16,525 bases of DNA from Candidatus Omnitrophota bacterium (GTDB lineage Bacteria; Omnitrophota; Gorgyraeia; B26-G9): assembly GCA_028718845.1 (NCBI GenBank), contig JAQULA010000014.1, positions 1 to 16,525 of the forward strand, in the 5' to 3' direction. Of this stretch, positions 1-11,373 are shown piece by piece (position 1 is the first letter of the stretch; the number at the start of each line of letters is the position of its first letter). A program made the translations under genes and the position numbers. The notes below the pieces were generated by a model, which worked only from the letters and a program-made list of their open reading frames with translations, ran no database searches and had not been told where the DNA came from.

Positions 1-1175
1 ATGAAAAACCGCTGGCCGGAGTCAATGGTTCGGGCAAACATTTTAACTGGTCGATCGGGGATAATACCGGAGAGAATTATTTCGAGCCGACCGGTAATCC
101 CATGAGTAATATCATGTTTCTATTGTCTTTAGGCGCGGTCCTTTACGGTGTGCATAAATTCGGCGGTTTGCTGCGGGCCGCGGTAGCCGATGCCGGAAAT
201 GACCATCGGTTGGGAGCAAATGAAGCGCCTCCGGCAATCATCTCCGCGTATCTGGGAGAATACCTGAATGCGTTGATGAATGAGATCGAAGGGCTGGGCA
301 CGCCGACCGAAAAGAAAATGTCGGAAATTTATATGGGAGTGCAAAATCTGCCCAAAGTGGCCAAAGATACCTCCGACCGCAACCGGACATCGCCGCTGGC
401 GTTTACCGGAAATAAATTTGAATTTCGCGCCGTAGGGTCTTCGCAGAACTGCTCGGAAGCGGCAACCATGCTGAACCTTATAATCGCTTTCGGCTATGAG
501 GAAATTGCCGACCGGATTGAAGCGAAAAAGAGCAAAGGCGATATCAAGGCAACCGCGATAACCGTGCTGGAAGGAATTTTAAAGGAAACCAAGCGGGTAC
601 GGTTTGAAGGCAATAATTACGACGAAAAGTGGCATAAAGAAGCGGAAAAACGCGGCTTGCCGAATACCAAGACGACCCCGGAGGCTTTGGAATTGTTCCT
701 GGCGAAGGATGCGGTGGCCTTGTTCGAGCGGTTCAATGTGTTAACCGCCAAAGAATTGCATTCCAAAATCGATATTAAACTGGAAGCCTACAACAAAACC
801 AAGGATATTGAATGTAAAATCGCAATAAATATTGCCACTACGCTGGTGTTGCCGGCAATCTTAAAACAGATAAACGCTCTGGCGGCCGCCAGTAGTGCCG
901 TGACCTCCGTCGGGATCAAATCTTCGGCGGTGTCTGCGGATATCAAGCGGTTGGATGGATTATATAACGATATAAAGGAAGGGATCGAAGGACTCTCAAA
1001 AGCGATGGTCTTCTGTGAAAAGCAGAGTTCGGTCTTGAAAATTGCCCAGGCCTATGCCGATAAAGGCGCCGTCGCGCTGGTTGCGTTGCGCCGGGCGGTT
1101 GATGTCGCGGAAACGGTTGTTGCCGATGAGTTCTGGCCGATGGCAAAATACCAGGAATTGCTGTTGGTATTATAA
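1..1175 (+). CDS. glnN: Type III glutamine synthetase, C-terminal part (5' end outside window)
   Basis: This makes glutamine from glutamate, ammonium and ATP in the cytoplasm. The reading frame is open from base 3, upstream of the first in-window ATG at 102, so the gene enters from the left and only about 390 C-terminal residues are visible. Type III enzymes are usually about 700-730 residues. The partial codons contain the GSIII-specific catalytic block KPLAGVNGSGKHFNWS, followed by AGNDHRLGANEAPPAI, which contributes to the active site and is a hallmark of this class rather than of GlnA (types I and II). Further on, the stretch around nt 690-860 (LFERFNVLTAKELHSKIDIK, then YNKTKDIECK) matches the conserved GSIII C-terminal region. 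The gene ends at a TAA followed 13 bp later by a strong terminator. Its neighbours, gltB and gltD, complete the GS-GOGAT cycle. The identification is firm; the true start cannot be seen. Confidence 0.95.
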   Translation, partial: EKPLAGVNGSGKHFNWSIGDNTGENYFEPTGNPMSNIMFLLSLGAVLYGVHKFGGLLRAAVADAGNDHRLGANEAPPAIISAYLGEYLNALMNEIEGLGTPTEKKMSEIYMGVQNLPKVAKDTSDRNRTSPLAFTGNKFEFRAVGSSQNCSEAATMLNLIIAFGYEEIADRIEAKKSKGDIKATAITVLEGILKETKRVRFEGNNYDEKWHKEAEKRGLPNTKTTPEALELFLAKDAVALFERFNVLTAKELHSKIDIKLEAYNKTKDIECKIAINIATTLVLPAILKQINALAAASSAVTSVGIKSSAVSADIKRLDGLYNDIKEGIEGLSKAMVFCEKQSSVLKIAQAYADKGAVALVALRRAVDVAETVVADEFWPMAKYQELLLVL

Positions 1176-1188
1176 CGATAGACACCGG

Positions 1189-1222
1189 AAAGAGCGGTAT
1201 TGAAAAATACCGCTCTTTCTTT
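1189..1222 (+). terminator. Rho-independent terminator after glnN
   Basis: A perfect 13-bp stem (1189-1201 pairing with 1206-1218) is closed by a GAAA tetraloop, and the descending arm runs into a short T-rich tail (CTTTCTTTG). It lies 13 bp after the glnN stop codon. It should end most glnN transcripts, so the downstream helix-turn-helix gene needs its own promoter or read-through. Confidence 0.85.
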
Positions 1223-1229
1223 GCGTATA

Positions 1230-1250
1230 CCTGCCCAATTTTTGGGCAGG
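1230..1250. promoter_or_regulatory. Perfect 21-bp palindrome, candidate operator or RNA hairpin
   Basis: CCTGCCCAA (1230-1238) and TTGGGCAGG (1242-1250) form 9-bp inverted arms around TTT. No T-run follows on either strand, so it is a poor terminator. The inner 17 bp have the layout TGC-N11-GCA, which is the spacing of the NtrC-site consensus, although the remaining half-site bases match only partly. It sits between the glnN terminator and the Fis/NtrC-type HTH gene, where an operator would be expected. As RNA, its 3' arm would cover part of the GGCGGG ribosome-binding-like sequence at 1249-1254. Both roles are inference. Confidence 0.5.
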
Positions 1251-1274
1251 CGGGAATAATTATGAGCGTGGTTT

Positions 1275-1529
1275 ATGGAAAATGACAAAGCGGAAATATT
1301 GAGAGAAACGATCGTTAATCTTGAGCATCTTTTCCTGGAAAATAAACGGGAGGAGCTGCATAAACATATTCTCGAAATCGTGGAACGGCCGTTGATTGAA
1401 ATGGTGCTGGCCAAAACCGACGGCAATCAGAAGAAGGCGGCGAAACTGCTCGGCATAAACCGTAATACCTTGCACGCGAAAATCAAGAAACTGGGCATTG
1501 ACGCGAAAAAATTTAAAATAGCATATTGA
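1275..1529 (+). CDS. Small Fis/NtrC-type helix-turn-helix DNA-binding protein
   Basis: This is an 84-residue protein with one recognisable domain. Residues about 38-78 (PLIEMVLAKTDGNQKKAAKL, then LGINRNTLHAKIKKLGI) are the Fis-family HTH found in Fis and at the C terminus of NtrC-type activators. The helix-turn-helix itself lies near residues 51-73. Residues 1-37 are charged and predicted helical, probably for dimerisation, as in Fis. There is no receiver or AAA+ domain, so it cannot by itself activate sigma-54 RNA polymerase. A TGA at 1263-1265 closes the frame upstream, so ATG 1275 is the first usable start. It has no good Shine-Dalgarno and overlaps a 7-codon ORF (1262-1285) that does have one. 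It lies 42 bp before gltB on the same strand, between glnN and gltBD, which suggests a role in regulating nitrogen assimilation. It is probably not orthologous to E. coli Fis. Confidence 0.85.
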   Translation: MENDKAEILRETIVNLEHLFLENKREELHKHILEIVERPLIEMVLAKTDGNQKKAAKLLGINRNTLHAKIKKLGIDAKKFKIAY

Positions 1530-1571
1530 ATTCGACAACGGAATAACTTTAGAGAAGGGGATTTTGAAACG

Positions 1572-6098
<4,527 letters not shown>

Positions 6099-6169
6099 TA
6101 ACCGGCGTTCCGGAGAGCGCGGGGAAAATGCTTCGTTATCAGCCCAAAGACGATCTGGAGGCGTGACGC

Positions 6170-7612
6170 ATGGGTGACGTGAAGGGTTTTTTAAAAGTAA
6201 AACGGAAAGAACCGGAGTACCGTCCGGTTTGTGAACGGGTCAAGGATTTCAATGAAGTGGCGGTGTTGCGTAAAGACGCTGTTTCCCAGGAACAGGCTTC
6301 ACGGTGCATGGATTGCGGTACTTCATTTTGTCAATGGGCTTGCCCGGCGGGTAATTATATCCCGGAATGGAACGATCTCCTGTATCGCGGGCATTGGGAG
6401 CAGGCGTACCGGTTGCTGCAGTCAACGAATAATTTGCCGGAGATCACCGGCCGCGTATGCCCGGCTTTGTGCGAATATTCCTGCGTGCTGGGAATTAACG
6501 ACGACCCGGTAACCATCCGGGAAGATGAATTGGCTGTTATCGAGCATGCGTTCAAGCACGGCCTGGTGCGGCCGCATCCTCCGCTGCAGCGTACCGGGAA
6601 AAAGGTGGCGGTGATCGGTTCCGGTCCGGCCGGACTGGCCTGTGCCGACCAGTTGAATAAAGCCGGACATGTCGTTACTTTGTATGAGAAGGATGACGCT
6701 ATCGGCGGTATTTTGCGGTACGGGATCCCGGATTTTAAACTGGAAAAGAGTATCCTCGACCGGCGCATCGCCATATTGGAAAAAGAAGGCATTGTTTTTT
6801 CCGGTAAGACCAATGTCGGAGTGGACGTTTCCATTGCCGAGCTGGAAAAAAAATTTGACGCGGTATGTTTGACCGGGGGATCGCGCGAACCGCGCGACCT
6901 GGTCATTCCGGGCCGGGAATTGTCCGGTATTTGTTTTGCCATGGAATTTCTTACCCAGTCTAATAAACGGGTTAAATCCGGTACGCCTGAAACCGCGATT
7001 ACGGCCAAAGGAAAAAAGGTGGTGGTTATCGGCGGCGGAGATACCGGGGCGGATTGCGTGGGAGTTGCCCATCGTCAGGGCGCGGCCTGCGTGGTCCAGA
7101 TCGAGGTCATGCCCCGGCCGGCGCAGTGCCGCACCGATGATTTTCCCTGGCCGCGGTATCCGTTATTGTTGAAGTCTTCGACCAGCCATATCGAGGGAGG
7201 AGAACGCCAATGGGCGGTATTGACCAAACGTTTCAACGGGAAAAACGGCGCGATTGAAAGCCTGGAATGCGTTAGAGTGGAATTCCAGCGTTCCGGTGCG
7301 GCGGCATGTCCGCTTATGAAAGAAGTTGCCGGAAGTGAATTTAGTATCGATGCGGATTTGATCATCCTGGCCGTCGGCTTTATCCATCCGGAGCACCCCG
7401 GGTTATTGGCCGATTTGGGAATTGCGTTCGATCAGCGCGGCAACGTTAAAACCGACCAGTGCTATATGAGCAGCCGGAAGGGATTTTTTGCCGCCGGCGA
7501 CTTGCGGCGGGGACAGTCGTTAATCGTCTGGGCGATCAGTGAGGGGAGGAAAGCCGCCCATTATATCGATGCCTATGTTATGGGGAAACCGAGCACGTTG
7601 CCTCTGGGCTGA
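6170..7612 (+). CDS. gltD: Glutamate synthase (NADPH) small (beta) subunit
   Basis: This subunit oxidises NADPH through FAD and passes electrons by 4Fe-4S clusters to GltB. It is 480 residues, typical of the family. The N-terminal cluster region has C46-x2-C49-x4-C54-x3-C58 and a second set, C97-x3-C101-x3-C105. The FAD Rossmann motif GSGPAG is at 150-155. The pyridine-nucleotide motif GGGDTG is at 288-293. A C-terminal FAD-contacting segment ends with AAGDLRRGQSLIVWAISEGR. A GGAGG ribosome-binding site at 6157-6161 lies 8 nt before ATG 6170. The same fold occurs in related flavoproteins such as the dihydropyrimidine dehydrogenase N terminus and NfnB, but the position directly after gltB decides the assignment. 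No terminator is visible after its stop. Confidence 0.96.
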   Translation: MGDVKGFLKVKRKEPEYRPVCERVKDFNEVAVLRKDAVSQEQASRCMDCGTSFCQWACPAGNYIPEWNDLLYRGHWEQAYRLLQSTNNLPEITGRVCPALCEYSCVLGINDDPVTIREDELAVIEHAFKHGLVRPHPPLQRTGKKVAVIGSGPAGLACADQLNKAGHVVTLYEKDDAIGGILRYGIPDFKLEKSILDRRIAILEKEGIVFSGKTNVGVDVSIAELEKKFDAVCLTGGSREPRDLVIPGRELSGICFAMEFLTQSNKRVKSGTPETAITAKGKKVVVIGGGDTGADCVGVAHRQGAACVVQIEVMPRPAQCRTDDFPWPRYPLLLKSSTSHIEGGERQWAVLTKRFNGKNGAIESLECVRVEFQRSGAAACPLMKEVAGSEFSIDADLIILAVGFIHPEHPGLLADLGIAFDQRGNVKTDQCYMSSRKGFFAAGDLRRGQSLIVWAISEGRKAAHYIDAYVMGKPSTLPLG

Positions 7613-7620
7613 GTTTTTAC

Positions 7621-7649
7621 TTGTTGAACGGTAAGGTTAAGGATACAAT
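7621..7649 (+). promoter_or_regulatory. Sigma-70-type promoter for the first CZB gene
   Basis: TTGTTG (7621-7626) and TACAAT (7644-7649) are separated by exactly 17 bp in the 83-bp gap after gltD. The -10 element matches 5 of 6 consensus bases. Transcription would begin near 7656, about 40 nt before the CZB start codon. This would make the CZB gene independent of the gltBD operon. Confidence 0.55.
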
Positions 7650-7695
7650 AAGTTCGGTAGTCGAAATACGCGGTCGTTCATAAAAAGGGGGATTT

Positions 7696-8046
7696 ATGTC
7701 AAAAGTCGATTTTTCTCGGGCGCGGGTAATGCACCGGAACTGGAGAAGCAAACTAAAGGAGTTTTTTAACGGCAAAGGGACCTTGACCAAAGAACAGGCA
7801 ATGTATCACGAAGATTGCGACCTGGGCCGATGGCTTTACAGCGAAGGGTTGTCGACCTACGGTTCGATGCCGGAGATGCGCAGACTGGAAAAAATCCATA
7901 CTAAACTGCATGGCCGGGTGCGCAACTATATGGAGATGAAAAGTGCCGCAAATGCTTTCGGTATCGACCGGGAATGGCAGAAAATCGAAGAAATGTCCGA
8001 AGAAATTCTGGCCTTACTGAACGAGCTCGAACAGAAAGAAAAATAA
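7696..8046 (+). CDS. Stand-alone CZB (chemoreceptor zinc-binding) domain protein, copy 1
   Basis: This 116-residue protein is essentially one CZB domain. The zinc ligands expected from the family are all visible: His13 (MHRNW), Cys41 (HEDCDLGRWLY), and His68 and His72 (LEKIHTKLH). No membrane segment or signal peptide is present, so it should be cytoplasmic. In characterised proteins CZB domains sit at the end of chemoreceptors or on diguanylate cyclases (E. coli DgcZ), where zinc or oxidant binding to the His3Cys site alters output. Here no output domain is attached, only a helical, glutamate-rich tail (about residues 77-116). A GGGGG ribosome-binding site lies 4 nt before ATG 7696. A paralogue with identical ligand spacing lies at 9797-10150. 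The partner it acts on is unknown. Confidence 0.88.
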   Translation: MSKVDFSRARVMHRNWRSKLKEFFNGKGTLTKEQAMYHEDCDLGRWLYSEGLSTYGSMPEMRRLEKIHTKLHGRVRNYMEMKSAANAFGIDREWQKIEEMSEEILALLNELEQKEK

Positions 8047-8071
8047 TCAACCTGTTTCCAAAACCGGCGGA

Positions 8072-9403
8072 TTATAATATTGTGCTGGCTAAGTCGGCCA
8101 ATTCCGAACGCTCTCCTTTTTCCAGATTTATATGCGTATATATTTTCTGGCCCTTCATCTTGTCGATGAGATAGGTTAGACCGTTGGAATAGGTATTGAG
8201 GTACGGGTGGTCGATCTGGAAAATATCGCCGGTAAACACCAATTTGGTATTTTCGCCGGCCCGGGTAATGATCGTTTTCACTTCATGAGGGGTAAGGTTC
8301 TGCGCCTCATCGACGATAAAAAAGATATCGACCAGGCTTCTCCCGCGGATATAGGAAAGCGGGGCGATGACCAGTTTTTCCTCATCAAGCAGTTTTTGAA
8401 TGCGGCGTTGTTTTGTCGCCGATTCAAGGAATTTATGTTTAATAACCCCCAGATTGTCGTACAGCGGCTGCATGTACGGTTCCAGTTTCGATTGAATATC
8501 CCCGGGTAAAAATCCGATGTCTTTATTGCTCAGCGGTACGATCGGCCGGGCCATATAGATTTGGAAATAGTCTTTTTTGTTGGCCAGAGCCCCGGCCAAT
8601 GCCAGAAGGGTTTTTCCCGTTCCCGCCTTGCCGGTAATGGTTACCAGTTGGATCTGCGGATTCATTAATGCATCCAGGGCGAATGTCTGTTCGGCGTTAC
8701 GCGGAACAATTCCGTAGGCATCCGCTTTATTGACCCGGTGGATCTTTTGGGTCTCCGGGTCGAAACAGGCCAGGGCCGATTTTTTTCCGTTGCGCATAAT
8801 AATATATTCATTCGGTAAAAATTCCTTCAGCGGTTTGAGCTCGGTCGCGGCTATTTCATACGGATCTTTGTACATTTGATTTATCAGCGCTTCGGAAACG
8901 TCTTCCACCACCCGGTATCCGGTATAGAGTTCGGAAATATCTTTGACGTGATCGCTGGTATAATCCTCGGCGATAAGCCCTACCGCTTTGGCCTTCATTC
9001 GCAGGTTAACGTCCTTGCTGACCAGGATGACCTGGCGGTCGGGTGATTCCTGGGCGAGGCAATAGGCGATATTGAGGATCTGATGATCGGTCATTGAACT
9101 GGAAAAATTAAGCGCGAGGTCTTCATGGATAGCCTGTCCGAGTTTAATAATGATTTTACTGCGTTCCGGACCGAGGCGCACTCCTTCGCCGAAAATCTGG
9201 TCGCCGCTGAGATCGTCGAGGATCCGCACGAATTCCCGGGCGTGAAAATTGAGCGATTCGTTTCCCTTTTTGAATTTATCCAGTTCCTCGAGTACCTGGA
9301 TCGGGATAACGATGTCGTTATCCTTGAAATGATAAATACACGAACTGTCGTGAAGGATGACATTGGTATCGATGACAAACGTTTTAATCTTTTTCGGCGG
9401 CAT
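8072..9403 (-). CDS. PIN domain-PhoH-like ATPase (PhoH2/YlaK type)
   Basis: This 443-residue cytoplasmic protein has two domains. The N-terminal PIN nuclease domain (about 1-150) begins FVIDTNVILHD, with the metal-binding Asp12, and has the acidic patch LEELDKF. The C-terminal PhoH ATPase domain (about 235-440) has a Walker A GKAGTGKT at 258-265, a Walker B VDEAQN around 364-369, and the family motif VFTGDIFQID. PIN-PhoH fusions (PhoH2, YlaK) are reported as ATP-dependent RNA helicase-ribonucleases; single-domain PhoH is phosphate-regulated in E. coli. An AAAGGA ribosome-binding site precedes the ATG at 9403 on the - strand, and a good promoter lies further upstream. The gene converges on CZB copy 1 with a 25-bp gap. 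I see no antitoxin-like partner, so a housekeeping RNA role is more likely than toxin-antitoxin. Confidence 0.92.
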   Translation of the reverse strand: MPPKKIKTFVIDTNVILHDSSCIYHFKDNDIVIPIQVLEELDKFKKGNESLNFHAREFVRILDDLSGDQIFGEGVRLGPERSKIIIKLGQAIHEDLALNFSSSMTDHQILNIAYCLAQESPDRQVILVSKDVNLRMKAKAVGLIAEDYTSDHVKDISELYTGYRVVEDVSEALINQMYKDPYEIAATELKPLKEFLPNEYIIMRNGKKSALACFDPETQKIHRVNKADAYGIVPRNAEQTFALDALMNPQIQLVTITGKAGTGKTLLALAGALANKKDYFQIYMARPIVPLSNKDIGFLPGDIQSKLEPYMQPLYDNLGVIKHKFLESATKQRRIQKLLDEEKLVIAPLSYIRGRSLVDIFFIVDEAQNLTPHEVKTIITRAGENTKLVFTGDIFQIDHPYLNTYSNGLTYLIDKMKGQKIYTHINLEKGERSELADLASTIL

Positions 9404-9460
9404 GACAAATCCTTTTGTTAAGGGTTACGGGTTTAATCACCAAGCATCCTGCTTACTTAA

Positions 9461-9489
9461 ATTATAACCAAACCCGGGGAATTGCGCAA
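9461..9489 (-). promoter_or_regulatory. Sigma-70-type promoter for the PIN-PhoH gene
   Basis: On the - strand, TTGCGC (complement of 9484-9489) and a perfect TATAAT (complement of 9461-9466) are 17 bp apart. Transcription would begin near 9454, giving a leader of about 50 nt before the start codon at 9403. The -35 element is weak (3 of 6 bases), and the 9495-9511 palindrome lies just upstream of it. Confidence 0.65.
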
Positions 9490-9494
9490 TATAT

Positions 9495-9511
9495 TTATGC
9501 GTAACGCATAA
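9495..9511. repeat. Inverted repeat, 7-bp arms, candidate operator
   Basis: TTATGCG and CGCATAA are perfect inverted arms around TAA. The repeat lies 6 bp upstream of the -35 element of the leftward phoH promoter and about 14 bp upstream of the -35 of the rightward promoter, so one bound regulator could influence both. The regulator is unknown. Confidence 0.45.
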
Positions 9512-9524
9512 GCGTGAATTTTTA

Positions 9525-9553
9525 TTGTTTATCCCGGCCGACATTGTTATACT
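9525..9553 (+). promoter_or_regulatory. Sigma-70-type promoter directed toward the second CZB gene
   Basis: TTGTTT (9525-9530) and TATACT (9548-9553) are 17 bp apart; the -10 element matches 5 of 6 consensus bases. Transcription would begin near 9560, at the start of the ACGCGC-TT-GCGCGT inverted repeat (9560-9573), leaving a leader of about 240 nt before CZB copy 2. Position and spacing are convincing, but the long leader leaves room for an additional promoter closer to the gene. Confidence 0.5.
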
Positions 9554-9559
9554 ATATGC

Positions 9560-9573
9560 ACGCGCTTGCGCGT
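9560..9573. repeat. Perfect 14-bp palindrome at the predicted transcription start
   Basis: ACGCGC and GCGCGT flank TT. The two-base centre is too short for an RNA loop without opening the stem, so a DNA operator over the +1 region of the rightward promoter is the more natural reading. No family-specific consensus is recognised. Confidence 0.4.
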
Positions 9574-9796
9574 ATCCCGCGTAAAAGCAGCGGTATCTTT
9601 TGCGATCGGGGCGGTGAGTTTACCGTATGTCGGCCGGTGATAGGTGCGGCCGGCGGCACCGGGGCAGTCAAGTCTGGTAAAACCGAACTTTCGCATTATG
9701 CTTATATAAAATTTTTGCCGGAATTGCCGAGGCGCCGGTAATGCCTTGGGATCCCGGTATCAACCAGGAAGCTAAAATAAGGAATGAGGGGTCGAG

Positions 9797-10150
9797 ATGT
9801 CAAGGTTCGATTTCAAAATGGCGCGGATGTTTCATAAGAATTGGATGGTTTCATTTCGTTTGTATATGAAGGGGCATCGGAACATGCCGGATGAAAAGCT
9901 GTTCTCGCATGAGGACTGTGAATTCGGGAAATGGTTTTATTCGACCGGGATGATGGAATATGGAGATCTTCCTGAGATGAAGAGTCTGGAAAAAGCGCAT
10001 GTGCGTCTACATGCCGATGTCCGCGATATCGTCGCGTTGAAAGATAGCCATGGCAATGAAGCGAAGATCAACCGGCTGATCGAACGGGTGGAGCGCGCAT
10101 CGGAAGAGATGCACGCGATTCTTGATGATATCGAAAAAAAAGATAAATAA
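9797..10150 (+). CDS. Stand-alone CZB (chemoreceptor zinc-binding) domain protein, copy 2
   Basis: This 117-residue paralogue of the protein at 7696-8046 shares about 43% identity over the first 76 residues (33 of 76, counted by eye, ungapped). The zinc ligands fall at the same residue numbers: His13 (FHKNW), Cys41 (HEDCEFGKWFY), and His68 and His72 (LEKAHVRLH). It has no membrane segment and no output domain. The C-terminal 40 residues are a charged helix (LIERVERASEEMHAILDDIE) that could form a coiled coil with a partner. A GAGGGG site precedes ATG 9797 by 5 nt. The divergent C-terminal tails of the two copies suggest different partners or heterodimers; this is inference. The genes that follow encode membrane proteins starting 67 bp downstream. 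Confidence 0.88.
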   Translation: MSRFDFKMARMFHKNWMVSFRLYMKGHRNMPDEKLFSHEDCEFGKWFYSTGMMEYGDLPEMKSLEKAHVRLHADVRDIVALKDSHGNEAKINRLIERVERASEEMHAILDDIEKKDK

Positions 10151-10217
10151 GGCCGGGGATGGCCGGAATAATCCGGGAATAATCGTTAGCCGCTGAGAAG
10201 GAGGGGTAACCGGACGT

Positions 10218-10730
10218 ATGTTTTACCGCGAAATTGTCTACATTGTGTTGGGGATTCTTTTGTTGATGATGGGCCGTAAGCTTTTCTGGTTGTTTGTCGG
10301 CGGAACCGGGTTTATCGTCGGTATCGAATACGCCGGGCTGGTGTTCCGGAACCAGCCGGAAGGGGTAATCCTGATCGCGGCGCTGGTAATGGCGCTTATC
10401 GGACTGATTCTGGCGATTGTTATCCAAAAAGTTGGCGTGGGGATCGCCGGGTTTTTATCCGGCGGATATGTGGCGATGAGTATCGTGCAGAAATTCGGCT
10501 ATGCGCCGGGATGGCTGCCCGGTCTGGTTTTCCTTGTCGGTGGAATTATCGGGGCTATCCTGGTGGTTAAGTTATTTGATATCGCATTGGTCATATTATC
10601 CTCTTTAACCGGAGCGTTTCTTATCATTTCGGCTGTGAATGTCGGGCCGGAGAGCCTGCGAATTCTGTTCATCGTGCTGACGGTTACCGGGATGGTTATT
10701 CAGGTTAGTCAGGGCAAACCCGAAGAATAG
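10218..10730 (+). CDS. Polytopic membrane protein, about seven helices, TM7S3/TM198-like
   Basis: This 170-residue protein is almost entirely hydrophobic. Membrane segments are apparent near residues 5-20, 23-43, 50-70, 73-90, 98-118, 119-139 and 148-165, with glycine-rich stretches (FVGGTGFIVG, FLVGGIIGAI). Size, seven-helix layout and glycine pattern resemble the DUF4203 (TM7S3/TM198-like) family, which has no assigned bacterial function; the resemblance is by eye only. An AGGAGGGG-like site ends about 11 nt before ATG 10218. It is the first of four closely spaced genes for membrane or envelope proteins. No charged catalytic residues or known transporter motif stand out. Confidence 0.8.
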   Translation: MFYREIVYIVLGILLLMMGRKLFWLFVGGTGFIVGIEYAGLVFRNQPEGVILIAALVMALIGLILAIVIQKVGVGIAGFLSGGYVAMSIVQKFGYAPGWLPGLVFLVGGIIGAILVVKLFDIALVILSSLTGAFLIISAVNVGPESLRILFIVLTVTGMVIQVSQGKPEE

Positions 10731-10755
10731 GCCGGGTCGCGGAAGGAGGCGCTAT

Positions 10756-10956
10756 ATGCGTGCCTTTTTTGTCGGATTACTTTTTTTGGCGGCAGTCGCG
10801 GTACTTTCCGGGATCGGCCTGCTTTTGCTGCCTTTATTCCTGGCGATGGTGTTGTTTTTGCGTATTATTATCGGGTTTTTGTTTCTGGCGGGGGCGATCT
10901 GGCTGTTGGGAAAATTCATTCTATTTATTTGGGAAAAAATCATTCGTTCATCCTAA
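10756..10956 (+). CDS. Small hydrophobic membrane protein with two helices
   Basis: This 66-residue protein consists mainly of two membrane segments, near residues 4-30 and 34-58. It ends in the basic tail WEKIIRSS, which would favour a cytoplasmic C terminus. An excellent AAGGAGG site lies about 7 nt before ATG 10756, supporting genuine translation despite the small size. It sits 25 bp after the seven-helix protein gene and 15 bp before the next gene, so all are likely co-transcribed. Membrane proteins this small often act as subunits or regulators of a larger membrane partner, here perhaps the upstream protein. No family is recognised. Confidence 0.72.
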   Translation: MRAFFVGLLFLAAVAVLSGIGLLLLPLFLAMVLFLRIIIGFLFLAGAIWLLGKFILFIWEKIIRSS

Positions 10957-10971
10957 CGCGGAGGCACCGAT

Positions 10972-11361
10972 ATGGGCGGACAGGATTCATCACAGGCCAG
11001 TGTCGTACGTCAGGCCTATGCTCAGGCATTACAAATGAAGTCTGAGGGAGTTCCGGCAACGGTGATTAGGGAAACCATCGAGAAAAAACTTATCGCCGGC
11101 GGCCTTAATGCCGCCGCCGCTTCCATTCTTGCCGAGAATGTTCCCGGAGCGCGCGCGTTTTCCTCGGTTCAGCGCGCGGGAACACGCCGGAATGTCCTGA
11201 TCGGCGGGGCGGGTATCGTTGCCGGTATTATGCTCACTTTTTTCGCCGATGCCGGGGTGGTTTCGAAAAATCTATTTTATTATTGCGGAGTCCTGGGGTT
11301 GATTATCGCCGGGATGGTCTTTTTCATTAAAGCGCTTTTTGACTATAAGTCGGATCGGTGA
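10972..11361 (+). CDS. Small membrane protein with N-terminal helical cytoplasmic domain
   Basis: This 129-residue protein starts with a soluble amphipathic region (residues about 8-60) containing VVRQAYAQALQMKSEGVPAT and a second helix rich in Ala. Two membrane segments follow, near 72-92 (VLIGGAGIVAGIMLTFFAD) and 98-122 (NLFYYCGVLGLIIAGMVFFI). A GGAGG site precedes ATG 10972. The N-terminal half looks like a small helical bundle of the kind that senses or binds a partner, but I do not recognise the family. It lies within the four-gene envelope cluster, 12 bp before the outer-membrane barrel gene, so translation of that gene may be coupled to it. Confidence 0.78.
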   Translation: MGGQDSSQASVVRQAYAQALQMKSEGVPATVIRETIEKKLIAGGLNAAAASILAENVPGARAFSSVQRAGTRRNVLIGGAGIVAGIMLTFFADAGVVSKNLFYYCGVLGLIIAGMVFFIKALFDYKSDR

Positions 11362-11373
11362 AACTTTCGAAAG

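Larger units (their letters stand above)
9404..9796. other. 393-bp divergent regulatory region without a credible gene
   Basis: This gap separates the - strand phoH-like gene from the + strand CZB copy 2. It holds a promoter reading left, a promoter reading right, two perfect inverted repeats (9495-9511 and 9560-9573), and a potential 5' leader of about 240 nt before the CZB start. The leader has GC-rich stem candidates, including CGGCCG at 9631-9636 with CGGCCG at 9647-9652, overlapping an alternative GGTGC (9644-9648)/GCACC (9656-9660) stem. A 75-codon open frame at 9514-9741 lacks a ribosome-binding site and looks non-coding. I recognise no known riboswitch. Confidence 0.6.

Noticed and set aside
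8072..9403. PIN domain protein as the toxin of a toxin-antitoxin pair
   Set aside because: The PIN domain is fused to a full PhoH ATPase and there is no small antitoxin gene directly upstream; this is the ordinary PhoH2/YlaK architecture.
9514..9741. 75-codon open frame on the + strand in the phoH-CZB2 gap
   Set aside because: No ribosome-binding site, no recognisable fold, and it overlaps the predicted promoter and both the -10 element and a palindrome; composition looks like non-coding leader.
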